Positions 1 through 11,130 of a DNA stretch of 64,000 bases are shown here, in pieces; within the stretch, counting starts at the first letter, position 1; each line of letters starts with the position of its first letter. The notes under the pieces are model-generated. The model saw nothing but the letters and a program-made list of their open reading frames with translations. It ran no database searches and was not told where the DNA came from. Position numbers and translations under genes: made by a program. The DNA lies in the NCBI GenBank assembly GCA_964020975.1, contig OZ026619.1, positions 89,100,562 through 89,164,561 on the forward strand, given 5' to 3'. Source of the DNA: Hermodice carunculata (Eukaryota > Annelida > Polychaeta > Eunicida > Amphinomidae).

Positions 1-176
1 AGCTGAGGAGATTTTCTCACCAGGGATTGAGATTTACCTGCAGTCAGTTAATCATTAAAGTATCAGCATAGCTAAGTGCATAAATTCATTTTGTTATAAT
101 AAAAGTTACGTCATCTTGGTCATTCTTTGTTGAGTTCTGCTATGGTATAGAACCTTCTGAAGGTGGGCATCGTAAT
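1..176 (+). mobile_element. 3' end of a diverged LTR-like repeat
   Basis: This stretch aligns with 31450-31623: both contain tctcaccagggatt, gatttacct, a shared cattctttgttgagttctgc block and the closing ggtgggcatcgtaa. After that block the two sequences become unrelated, which marks a common element end. In the 31.6-kb copy the end reads ...aca followed by tgggg, as expected for an LTR end and primer-binding start. Here only the last part of the repeat lies inside the window, and no internal genes follow. It is an old fossil fragment. The LTR assignment is inferred from the end structure. Confidence 0.45.
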
Positions 177-1473
177 AGTCCGAGCATAGTTATGATCATA
201 ATATAGCGCTGAAAAATCGGGGAAAGAAGTTTGTAGCAATGCATAGTTTAGGAAAACGGATCAAACAACAGGCCACTTTTTGCGGTCAGTGCAGATCGTT
301 TGGCTCTGTGTGGTGCTAAGTAGAATAGCACAATCAAGGTCTACTTTTAGGGACCAGGAGCTCCTTCGAGTGCTTGACTATGGTCACTATAGTTAACTAT
401 AGTCAACGATTTTGCAATCGAATGTGTCGTGGTTTACGTGGTGTTGTCAAAATGACGCCATGTTGACCACACCATGCAGACGACTGCCTGAAGTATGGTC
501 AAGGATAGGCAATACGGGATCAAAATGGCGACCTCCGGGGACAAGGTGTAAGTATTCATGAATAAAAACGGCTAAATAATCTCGAAAATTACAGCTTGAG
601 GTTATTTTTCGCCGAAAGATGTGTACGTCAAACCTATAGATGCCTGCAGCATTCCTGAAGTATATGGTAAACTGTTAATGCAGTTATTTCGTCCATTTTC
701 TTTCTTTTTTATCATACATTTGTGCAACACCACAAGGTGCCGCCATGTTGCTACCAGACTACAGTTGACTGTATCCGTTCGAGCACTGTTAATGATTACG
801 CATGCCTGAACTAAAATAAGTCATCTGAATAATTGTCCACGGGCACTAAGGTCAAAGCAATCGAAGGCACCCCAGGATATCATGAGCATGGATACTCACA
901 GCTGATTGGTACTGAATCTATTTGAACGACATCATTTTCTCGCTTGCAAATAGATACAAGCCTTTTTAATTTTTTCTCCAGAATGACTGTCTGAAATTTT
1001 ATAAGAACATAACCTTACTACATAATGAAAGTTTGCAAAATCGAGGGATATGTTAATTTTTTATAAAAATTTGAGATGCATTTTTTTCTATTTTTATCGG
1101 CTTTTAGAGTTTTCAAATCAAAATTTCTTCTACTCAGGAATCATTTTGCCAATTGTTTTGATATTGCACACATTGCCATCTTAGATCACCTGGCTTACAT
1201 TTTAACACCAGTTGGTGCTGCAACTTTTTCCTATATTTTAAAGAAAAAAGTGTTTCCTCCAAAATGGAAAAACAAAATTGTTCGAAATATTATCAATATA
1301 TGATCTGCAACGTCTCCAAAAGTTTTGATGAAATTGTAAGACATCAAACTTTGAGACCATGGGTCGGTAAGGGCTGCTACAGTACAAGTTCATAGCAACA
1401 ATACAGTGATGCATGTATTGCAATATTGCAAAAAATATGTCTCCCTTTGTATTACGAAATGACCTTTTTCTAT
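177..1473. other. Intergenic stretch, no gene recognised
   Basis: I see no coding exon, RNA gene or known repeat here. The only distinct structure is a perfect 18-bp palindrome at 386-403. The open frames in this stretch are short, lack recognisable motifs and often begin at non-ATG codons. Confidence 0.6.
386..403. repeat. Perfect 18-bp palindrome
   Basis: ACTATAGTTAACTATAGT equals its own reverse complement. A related gactatggtc motif lies just before it and tatggtcaa recurs near 495. It could be a protein-binding site or a chance feature of AT-rich DNA. Confidence 0.6.
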
Positions 1474-1521
1474 TTCTTCTTCTTCTTCTTCTTCTTCTTC
1501 TTCTTCTTCTTCTTCTTCTTG
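1474..1521 (+). repeat. (TTC)n microsatellite
   Basis: An uninterrupted run of about 16 TTC units. On the minus strand it reads as a poly-Arg frame, which is a translation of the repeat and not a gene. Confidence 0.9.
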
Positions 1522-1559
1522 TTCTAAACATTGAGAGATTCTAAAAACAGACATTACTG

Positions 1560-1909
1560 AGACTTAGCAGGATTATGTAACAAGATAAGGCCTAGTTTGG
1601 GATTATTTTGGGTGATCTTAACTATAAAATCAAGGTGACAGAGTCAAATATGGTAATTTCGTTTTGGTGCAATATCTCTTGCAAGATTTCACAAAACTTG
1701 TTTTGGCATTGTATTTGGGTGACTTTGATCTAATTATCACTATCACAGAGTCATATATGGTTATTTAGTTCCCATGTGATAACTAGTGAAGTTGAAAATT
1801 TTGACAGAACTTCACGAAGATCGTTAGGATCATGAACCTGATGTAGGTTGGGATTGTATTTCGGTCACTTCTACATAAATATCAGGACCATAGTTGGTAA
1901 TAGTATTTT
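1560..1909 (+). repeat. Dispersed repeat R1, left part, upstream of the LTR element
   Basis: About three diverged units of roughly 100-120 bp follow one another. Each has a core like gggattgtatttgggtga, then a run resembling cacagagtcatatatggt, then cacaaaacttg. The same sequence type resumes after the LTR element at 5444 and again at 8088, and ends near 8775 after gacggacggacagacatg. The flanks of the LTR element are in register with the repeat, so R1 was the insertion target. It is probably a non-autonomous element with internal repeats; the class is not determined. Confidence 0.6.
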
Positions 1910-2152
1910 TGTGTAAATGCGAAACTTTTAGATAGTTGTACTTATGATTAACTCCCTGGGTAGATGGCTTCAAAGAGTGATAGACAGACCATCACACCCC
2001 ACCAGAGGTCACATGTCAGCCACCATGAAATAACCAGTGTCATCTTAGATCTTTAAGCAGACAGGAGGACCAACCCCTACCCTGTGGATCTCGGTCCCAG
2101 GCATCTTTGCTTTTTGCTTCTGACAGACAACAGGTATTTCCAGTTTACAACA
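1910..2152 (+). repeat. 5' LTR of the fossil Gypsy element
   Basis: It aligns along its length with 5199-5443, sharing gtaaatgc, gatagttgtactta, aggtcaca, gatctttaag and a caggtatttccagtttaca terminus. It begins TG and ends ACA. The sequence after it starts agtgg, where a primer-binding site would be expected. Confidence 0.75.
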
Positions 2153-3487
2153 AGTGGACAAGAAATTTGCTGTAATGGAGTCAGAGAGTGTCATAGACGA
2201 CAACTTAACTCACCCTTTGTTTCTCCACTTTTTTGGTTCTTAGTGAAGTACCCATACCATAGGGTCCTTAATTGAATTTTCAGACAATAAGGTTCTTAGG
2301 CAACCATCCCTATTTTGGGGGTTCTTAGTGAAGTTCCCGAGCCATAAGGTCCTTAAGTAGCCAAACCTTGTTTATAAGAGGTTCCTAAAGTGAATTCTCC
2401 TCAGGGAGCTAAACTTGGCAGTCTTCCCAAAGCAATATGCCATCTAAAACTAGATGGGAGGCTATGCCAGGAGACCAGTGCGGTCTACCGAATCCAGATC
2501 AGTGCCCTAGATTTAAATGCTGGCTACTACCAGGTGGCAGTAGAGGAATGTGGTCCCGAAAACACTGTACATGGTCTCTTCCAATATTGATACCTTCCTT
2601 TTGGATTATGTAATTGTTTCACAATTTCAGGAAGGACAAATAAAGAGGGTGATGGGCCAGGCATTTGCCTTGATGCTATGTGGCAGAGATAATGCATGAC
2701 TTGACAGGAGTTGCAGGCTGCTGTAAAGTAAACTCATCACTTCTCCCACTACTTTCTGGGAAGGAAGTTCCTCCTTAGGACAGACCATGGCAGCCTGGTC
2801 TGGCTGTGTAGGTTCCACTTGCTGAAAGAGCAGACGGCAAGATGGTTTGAACAGGTGAGCCAATATGACTTTGTCATAGAGCACAGGGCAGGTAAGCAAC
2901 ATTCCAATGCAGACAGACTGTCAATAAGGGAGATTGACACCCCCACCTGTGATTGCTTTTCTGTGGGACAAAGTTCAGGATTTATCTTTTGACGGTTGCC
3001 CACACTATGTCTGTATACATGAGAGTTGGGCATGGTTTGAAGAAGATGGAAATAATGTGGCGCCCTTAGCAGTTTGGCATGTCAGACCTGCTATCAGGAG
3101 AGGAAAAGTCCTTGATCTGGAGGAGGAATGGAGCACCAACTGGCTGCTAGAGTTCAGCCCCTCTCAGCTCCATCAATCCCAGTCAGCTGATCACGTTCTG
3201 AGTCATCTACATTGGTGGTGTGATGAGGGAGTCCCTCCCAAATAGATATGGTGGGGGCAAAACCCAGCTCTGAGGAAATTTTGGCTTTGCTGGCCTCAGG
3301 TGCAAAGTGAAGGCGGAGTCCTCTATAATCTTCATGGGATGGAGAAACTGGCTCCTGCTTGCTCCTTGAAGTACCAAAGGACCTCCAGCTGGATATTTTA
3401 CAGGCCAGCCACAGACCATGTTTTGCAGGTAACCCAGGTATGGCAGGGACCCTACGGCATGGATGACTACACTGTTATTGGTATGGC

Positions 3488-3904
3488 ATGACCAGTAACA
3501 TCCCAGACTATCTCAAGGCTTGTCCAGAGGGTGAGACCCTGAAGGGGCCACGCCACAATAGCAAGGTACCTCTGCAGCAATATCAAGCTGGGGACATGGC
3601 CCAAATGGATATACTCGGACCTCTTCCAGAAACTGAGGATGGACATAAATACATTCTGGTGATTATTGATCAATGCACCAGGTATGTCGAGGCCTTTTCC
3701 CTGAAGGAACAGTGTGCTGCCACTATAGCAGAAAAGTTTGTCTACGAATTTGTGGCTCACCTATGTACCCTCTTAGAGGTCCATACTGACCAAGGAACCA
3801 ATTGCTGTAGTGAACTAAAGAAGCATGTGTTCAAGCTGCTGCAGATCACAAAAACCCGGACCACACCTTACAGACCAAGTAGCAATGGGAAAGTTAAAAC
3901 GATT
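3488..3904 (+). pseudogene. Integrase core region of the fossil Gypsy element
   Basis: The translation shows a retroviral-type integrase core: GDMAQMDILGPLP and YILVIIDQCTRYVEAF carry the first catalytic Asp region, VHTDQGTN the second, and TPYRPSSNGKVK the stretch before the expected Glu. It follows a zinc-binding/RNase H-like remnant and precedes the integrase C-terminal region at 3960-4574. It is part of a broken element and not a host gene. Confidence 0.8.
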
Positions 3905-3959
3905 TAATTGTACTCTCCTGCAAATGGTCTGAAGCCATGTTAACCAGAGGCAGAAGGAT

Positions 3960-4574
3960 TTGGATCAACATTTGCCACTACTCGCAGCTGCTTACCATAG
4001 CACCCCCCCCCCCCATGCTGCTACAGGATTTACACTTTACCGCCTTATGTTGGGGCGAGAGACCTACCGGCCCAGAGAGGCCCATCTGGCTTTTGCCAAC
4101 TTAGAGGAGGAGAATCTTTCCTCAGCCCAGTTTACCTGGAAAGCTAAAATGGCTCTTGAAGAGGTCCGTGAGTTGGCTTTCAAGTGGTTGAGGGAGAAGC
4201 AGGTCCATCAACAGGAGCATTATGACCTCCGGGCTACCAAGTGTATCTCCAAAAATAGCCAAATGGTGGTAGGCAAAAGTCCAAAATTACAACCCAATTG
4301 GATTGTCCCATATGTGGCTGCCAAGCAACTTACCCTGGTCCTGTACCCAGCACAAGACCTGAAGGGGTCCAATGTCCAACATGGTGACTGCCTTACTTTT
4401 TATGCCAGAGACAAGACCCCAGCATTGGTCCAACTCATTAAGCATGCCCTTCTCCATGAGGAGTTGACTAGCTCACAACCAGACAACATCCTGTCAGAGC
4501 TGCCGATTCAAAGAGAGCCAATGAATCTAACTATGTCAGCCCCAACGTCAGCAGAGCACAGCCCCACTACATAG
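3960..4574 (+). pseudogene. Integrase C-terminal and downstream region of the fossil Gypsy element
   Basis: The frame includes HLPLLAAAYHSTPP and TGFTLYRLMLGRE, the usual stretch after the Gypsy integrase core. A Lys/Glu-rich helix and a PNWIVPYVAAK segment follow, the latter resembling the chromatin-contact/GPF-Y type C-terminal region. A tail without motifs ends at the stop near 4574. It is fossil sequence, repeated at 6665-7192. Confidence 0.65.
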
Positions 4575-4953
4575 CAGAGTAAATCGGTTTTTCCCAGATG
4601 TGTAACTAATCCATATTCCATGTTGCAGGAATTTGGGGTGGGACAACCAAATTTAAACCCCGTTCAACCCTGTCTTGTAGAGGCTTGGCTCAGGCTTTTA
4701 AGGGATCATGGGCTTGGTCCTACTTATTCCCCCATTCTTGAACACACTTGGCCTTGCTAGCACTTTCTGACCAGCATGAATGGAATACCCCCTGCCTGCC
4801 CCCCCCCCCCCGTGTAACCTGGTGAAACTTCACCATCTTGGCCTCAGGAACCGCCTTTGCCATCCCCTGGTCCCATATGGATGCTGAAATATCCAGACAC
4901 CCCAATATGACCCCCTGGGCCAAAGCTCTGCCAGGACACAATGTAACCACATG

Positions 4954-5131
<178 letters not shown>

Positions 5132-5198
5132 ATAACTAGTGTAATTCAGAAACCGACACCCCCTCAACTGGGAGGACCCAATTAGCCAGAAGGGCTGT

Positions 5199-5443
5199 TG
5201 TAGTGTAAATGCCAAACTTGTGGATAGTTGTACTTATCATTATCTCCCTGGGTGGGCTGCCCCAAAGAGTGATTGACAGATCACCGCCGCCACCTGAGGT
5301 CACAGGTCAGCCAACATGAAATAGCTAGTGTTGTCTCGGATCTTTAAGCGGATAGGAGGACCATCCCCTTCCCTGTGGATCCTGACCCCGGACACCTTTG
5401 CTTTTTGTTTCCAAGAGACAACAGGTATTTCCAGTTTACAACA
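5199..5443 (+). repeat. 3' LTR of the fossil Gypsy element, copy 1
   Basis: Begins tgtagtgtaaatg and ends gtttacaaca, matching the 5' LTR at 1910-2152. It is followed directly by R1 sequence that is in register with the R1 sequence left of the element. Confidence 0.75.
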
Positions 5444-6106
5444 GCATTTTGTGCAATAACTTACCTTTGATAGGTTTGACAAAACATAATGAATTTTGGT
5501 AAGGCTATGTATATTAGTAAGACCTAGGATGGGATTTGTATTTTCGGTGACCTTCAGCCAATTGTCAAAGTCACAAAGGCAAATCTGTTGCTTTCATTTC
5601 CATATGATTTCTCTTGAATTTTACACCGAAACGTAATAAAACTTGGTTGGTAGGATTATGCACCTTGGTAGGACAAAAGTGGATGTTACATTGCATTTGT
5701 GTGGCATTTAACTTGGCACAATGCCAGACAATTGAGATTTATCATTTTATATTTTACGTTACCATGTCCACAACACAAGCTTCAAGTCCTGTCCCACGCC
5801 AGATGGCAGCACCACCCACCATGTTTTGGTGCAATATTCTCTCTCTGACTTTTATTCATACCAAGTTTCGTGGTATTACATTAAAACTCGTCAGAAAAAG
5901 GCATTGTCAGAAGTTTTCAATTTTGGTCAGTATATAGTCCTCTATAATCTTCATGGGATGGAGAAACTGGCTCCTGCTTGCTCCTTGAAGTACCAAAGGA
6001 CCTCCAGCTGGATATTTTACAGGCCAGCCACAGACCATGTTTTGCAGGTAACCCAGGTATGGCAGGGACCCTACGGCATGGATGACTACACTGTTATTGG
6101 TATGGC

Positions 6107-7192
6107 ATGACCAGTAACATCCCAGACTATCTCAAGGCTTGTCCAGAGGGTGAGACCCTGAAGGGGCCACGCCACAATAGCAAGGTACCTCTGCAGCAAT
6201 ATCAAGCTGGGGACATGGCCCAAATGGATATACTCGGACCTCTTCCAGAAACTGAGGATGGACATAAATACATTCTGGTGATTATTGATCAATGCACCAG
6301 GTATGTCGAGGCCTTTTCCCTGAAGGAACAGTGTGCTGCCACTATAGCAGAAAAGTTTGTCTACGAATTTGTGGCTCACCTATGTACCCTCTTAGAGGTC
6401 CATACTGACCAAGGAACCAATTGCTGTAGTGAACTAAAGAAGCATGTGTTCAAGCTGCTGCAGATCACAAAAACCCGGACCACACCTTACAGACCAAGTA
6501 GCAATGGGAAAGTTAAAACGATTTAATTGTACTCTCCTGCAAATGGTCTGAAGCCATGTTAACCAGAGGCAGAAGGATTTGGATCAACATTTGCCACTAC
6601 TCGCAGCTGCTTACCATAGCACCCCCCCCCCCATGCTGCTACAGGATTTACACTTTACCGCCTTATGTTGGGGCGAGAGACCTACCGGCCCAGAGAGGCC
6701 CATCTGGCTTTTGCCAACTTAGAGGAGGAGAATCTTTCCTCAGCCCAGTTTACCTGGAAAGCTAAAATGGCTCTTGAAGAGGTCCGTGAGTTGGCTTTCA
6801 AGTGGTTGAGGGAGAAGCAGGTCCATCAACAGGAGCATTATGACCTCCGGGCTACCAAGTGTATCTCCAAAAATAGCCAAATGGTGGTAGGCAAAAGTCC
6901 AAAATTACAACCCAATTGGATTGTCCCATATGTGGCTGCCAAGCAACTTACCCTGGTCCTGTACCCAGCACAAGACCTGAAGGGGTCCAATGTCCAACAT
7001 GGTGACTGCCTTACTTTTTATGCCAGAGACAAGACCCCAGCATTGGTCCAACTCATTAAGCATGCCCTTCTCCATGAGGAGTTGACTAGCTCACAACCAG
7101 ACAACATCCTGTCAGAGCTGCCGATTCAAAGAGAGCCAATGAATCTAACTATGTCAGCCCCAACGTCAGCAGAGCACAGCCCCACTACATAG
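6107..7192 (+). pseudogene. Second copy of the fossil integrase region
   Basis: The translations match those of 3488-4574 residue for residue where both can be read. The segment exists only because of the 2.6-kb tandem duplication and does not represent a separate insertion. It lacks the upstream RT part and a 5' LTR. Confidence 0.8.
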
Positions 7193-7579
7193 CAGAGTAA
7201 ATCGGTTTTTCCCAGATGTGTAACTAATCCATATTCCATGTTGCAGGAATTTGGGGTGGGACAACCAAATTTAAACCCCGTTCAACCCTGTCTTGTAGAG
7301 GCTTGGCTCAGGCTTTTAAGGGATCATGGGCTTGGTCCTACTTATTCCCCCATTCTTGAACACACTTGGCCTTGCTAGCACTTTCTGACCAGCATGAATG
7401 GAATACCCCCTGCCTGCCCCCCCCCCCCCCCCCCCCCGTGTAACCTGGTGAAACTTCACCATCTTGGCCTCAGGAACCGCCTTTGCCATCCCCTGGTCCC
7501 ATATGGATGCTGAAATATCCAGACACCCCAATATGACCCCCTGGGCCAAAGCTCTGCCAGGACACAATGTAACCACATG

Positions 7580-7677
<98 letters not shown>

Positions 7678-7679
7678 AC

Positions 7680-7715
<36 letters not shown>

Positions 7716-7775
7716 GTATGTATGTACGTGTGTGTGTGTGTGTGTGTGTTTGTGTGTGTGTGTATGTAGGTATGT
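7580..7775 (+). repeat. Compound (TA)n/(TG)n microsatellite, copy 2
   Basis: Same arrangement as 4954-5131. The first TA tract is longer and the second shorter than in copy 1, giving a net gain of about 18 bp. Confidence 0.95.
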
Positions 7776-7842
7776 ATAACTAGTGTAATTCAGAAACCGA
7801 CACCCCCTCAACTGGGAGGACCCAATTAGCCAGAAGGGCTGT

Positions 7843-8087
7843 TGTAGTGTAAATGCCAAACTTGTGGATAGTTGTACTTATCATTATCTCCCTGGGTGGG
7901 CTGCCCCAAAGAGTGATTGACAGATCACCGCCGCCACCTGAGGTCACAGGTCAGCCAACATGAAATAGCTAGTGTTGTCTCGGATCTTTAAGCGGATAGG
8001 AGGACCATCCCCTTCCCTGTGGATCCTGACCCCGGACACCTTTGCTTTTTGTTTCCAAGAGACAACAGGTATTTCCAGTTTACAACA
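7843..8087 (+). repeat. 3' LTR of the fossil Gypsy element, duplicated copy
   Basis: Same sequence as 5199-5443, carried along in the tandem duplication. Confidence 0.8.
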
Positions 8088-8775
8088 GCATTTTGTGCAA
8101 TAACTTACCTTTGATAGGTTTGACAAAACATAATGAATTTTGGTAAGGCTATGTATATTAGTAAGACCTAGGATGGGATTTGTATTTTCGGTGACCTTCA
8201 GCCAATTGTCAAAGTCACAAAGGCAAATCTGTTGCTTTCATTTCCATATGATTTCTCTTGAATTTTACACCGAAACGTAATAAAACTTGGTTGGTAGGAT
8301 TATGCACCTTGGTAGGACAAAAGTGGATGTTACATTGCATTTGTGTGGCATTTAACTTGGCACAATGCCAGACAATTGAGATTTATCATTTTATATTTTA
8401 CGTTACCATGTCCACAACACAAGCTTCAAGTCCTGTCCCACGCCAGATGGCAGCACCACCCACCATGTTTTGGTGCAATATTCTCTCTCTGACTTTTATT
8501 CATACCAAGTTTCGTGGTATTACATTAAAACTCGTCAGAAAAAGGCATTGTCAGAAGTTTTCAATTTTGGTCAGTATATTCTCTAATAATATACGTAGCG
8601 ATACCAATATTGAACTCGAACTAGATTTTATACCGTTGATAAGATAATGTAAAGATACATGGAGTTGTCTTGAAAACTGTGGACTATTTTGTTCAAAACC
8701 AAAGGTTTAGGACGGACGGACAGACATGAGTTGCCCTATAACCTCTGCGACCTTTGCTCAGCAGCATTAAAAAGT
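8088..8775 (+). repeat. Dispersed repeat R1, right end
   Basis: R1 units continue after the duplicated LTR. Beyond the duplication breakpoint (8579) comes gaaaactgtggactattttg, then gacggacggacagacatg and cctctgcgacctttgctcag. That is a typical end segment of this repeat type, and unrelated sequence follows. Confidence 0.5.
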
Positions 8776-8893
8776 AAAATGTTGAAACTCCATAAACTAA
8801 TCCGGAAAAAATGAGCGTGTGAAGAGAGAAGTGAGGATGTGACAAAAGTATGATCTACTTCTGATCATTAGAGACGGTTAAACCAGTTCAAAG

Positions 8894-9178
8894 ATGCATG
8901 TTAACAGCATTGTAGTTACAGGTACTACATTGGTTATGAACAGATTTATACAGCCTGAGGAAAGAATCGAATCGTTAAGCCTCCTTTATGACTGGTGCTA
9001 TGAAATAAAAAACGCACTTAGCTACCATTTAACGTTTGTCGGCTGCACAGCAACATCGGAAGGTATTCTGGCAAAGAAAATAAAGAAACCGTCAGCCAGA
9101 TTCACATCAAACGTATTGGGAATGTACCTCGGATGGGTCTCTGTTAGGTTTGTCACATGGTCACGCTACCTTGGATTT

Positions 9179-9261
<83 letters not shown>

Positions 9262-9820
9262 TTTTTTATTTTTTTTTATATTTCTGAAGTTTTTGTCCGC
9301 TTTTGAACAAAATCTTAAAAAGTTTTCTTTCCCAAAAGTGGTAGGTCAAATGCATTGAACTTGCATGGGGACACTTCTCGGGATCCCTAAACCTTATTTG
9401 TTCAACAGGTGGGGTGTGATGGTTTTCTCTTTTTTTTCGAACACTTGTGTGTTTTCGCCATTTTTCACTTCTCCAAAACTGTCACGCAGATTACAATGTA
9501 AATCAATTGCAAATGTAACTCGCATTTGCCACTTCATCTCCAAAACCGTCGACTGGGCTCACTTCAAACTTGGTGAGATGTACGTTGGGTGTGTCTCTGT
9601 TGAGTTGTTCAAATAGTCATGTTATGTGGTTTTTATACTTTTATTTACCATTTATTCATTTAGTTACATATTTTTTATTTTAACAAAATCTTTAAACAAT
9701 CTTTTCCGAAACCGTTCGGTCAATCAATTCGAGCTTGAACAGGAACACTTCGGGGTACCACTGGACAGATCAGAGTGGGGCGTGTTAGGGGTTGAATGTC
9801 AAGGTCAGCTGAGGACGCGC
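8894..9820 (+). repeat. Dispersed repeat R2 with internal (TTTA)n
   Basis: Two diverged units can be seen. Each has cagattcac or cacttcaaacttgg, gggtgtgtctctgtt and a ggtcacgctac/agtcatgtta end, then a T-rich tract, ttttgaacaaaatctt and a ggtcaat(c)cattgaacttg block. Related sequence lies at 21180-21790. The 154-codon open frame across the first unit spells this repeat and the TTTA tract, so I do not treat it as a gene. Confidence 0.55.
9177..9262 (+). repeat. (TTTA)n microsatellite
   Basis: About 21 TTTA units inside R2. Repeats R2 and R3 often carry TTTA, CTTT or ATTC tracts at the same relative place (see 29945 and 51290), so the tract probably expanded from a seed within the element. Confidence 0.95.
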
Positions 9821-10039
9821 TCTTCACACGGTCCCCTTGTTAAAATTTACCTCAATAATGTCAGACTATCATGCTGGCAGAACGTATATCTCATGGAAAA
9901 CTAATTTCTCAAATTCAATATACACGACATATTGATATGTTATCTCCCGAAGGCTCTGGAATTGTGTATCTGAGCACGAATCTTTAATGATACTTGTTTT
10001 AAAATCTGAAATGACTCTAATCAGTATGATTTTTAATGC

Positions 10040-10500
10040 TACAAGTTTAACTGCTTCATCAGAAGCACCATACTGCACGCTGGCACAAGTAGCAGTTTAA
10101 AAATCACTTCTTTCGTCCAACTTTTTTTGGTGCTACAGATGCATCCAATGAAGTGAAAGTCAAGATATACAAATTTGAATTTACGCTGGTTGGGCACACT
10201 TCTAAACTTTAAATGCTGAATATATTCAGGTGTCAATGGCAAAATGAATTCATTGGTTTGTGGCATAAGTGCGTCCAATGAACTGAAAGTTATCAATTTT
10301 GAAATTGTGCCAATTAGGCTTAGAACATTTTAATGCTCACAACGTCAAACTTATTAAAGATGAAGAGGCAATTTCAATTTAAAAGATTGTGATCACGACA
10401 CATTTGACTATCACTGAACCAAAGTTTAAAACATTTTAAATTTTATTAAGTTTCAAGGCACACCGACAGATTTACTCCAGAGCAATTTTTCTAGTTTGTT
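10040..10500 (+). repeat. Dispersed repeat R3, copy 1
   Basis: Contains the R3 hallmarks: a gcatccaatgaa / gcgtccaatgaactg motif in each of two units, tatattcaggtgtcaatgg, and a closing caaggcacaccgacagattt followed by agcaatttttctag. The same terminal block ends the copies near 23770, 32645 and 51825. Confidence 0.6.
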
Positions 10501-10957
10501 AATTGTGTGTGCACCATGTATACTTATGTTCCTGTTGCCTTACCATATATGTATCATGTTTAATATGCTATGTCAAATACATCTGTGTCTGAGTCTGAGT
10601 CTGAGTCAGTCCGAGTCAAGTCTTTTCAGACTGTCAAGATTATAGGCGCAATGAAAATAATTCTTGACACGTTAGTATATGTTTTATATTACTATATCCG
10701 TTGTACCCAGATGTTCTCTGACTTTTATAGCTTGTGATGTATCCGAACCTCATGCATACTTTGTATGACTAAGGAATCAACTTTTCACCGCTCGTGTGAA
10801 AGGTGGACATGTAATGGTAGGGATGTTTCCAACCTTGGAGTCTAATACGGAATAGACACAATAATTCTCAGTCAGTGTGGAGGGCAAGCTCTGGAACATC
10901 ATGAATGTTATTACCAATATCCTAAGCAACCCATTTAACATAATACCCAGGTTGGTT

Positions 10958-11073
<116 letters not shown>

Positions 11074-11078
11074 TTTTT

Positions 11079-11130
<52 letters not shown>
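11079..11130 (+). repeat. (ACT)n microsatellite
   Basis: About 17 ACT units separated from the ATC run by a short T tract. The two trinucleotide repeats form one compound locus. Confidence 0.95.

Larger units (their letters stand above)
5936..8579 (+). repeat. Tandem duplication, copy 2 (2,644 bp)
   Basis: Head-to-tail copy of 3317-5935. The offset is 2,619 at the left, 2,626 after the poly-C tracts and 2,644 after the TA tract, so all the length difference sits in simple sequence. The copy carries a second integrase region (6107-6523 and 6665-7192), a second microsatellite (7580-7775) and a second 3' LTR (7843-8087). The absence of visible base substitutions points to a very recent event or an assembly effect. 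Confidence 0.93.

Noticed and set aside
8894-9358. 154-codon plus-strand ORF
   Set aside because: It is read through dispersed repeat R2 and the TTTA tract; the same words occur untranslatable at 21180-21790.
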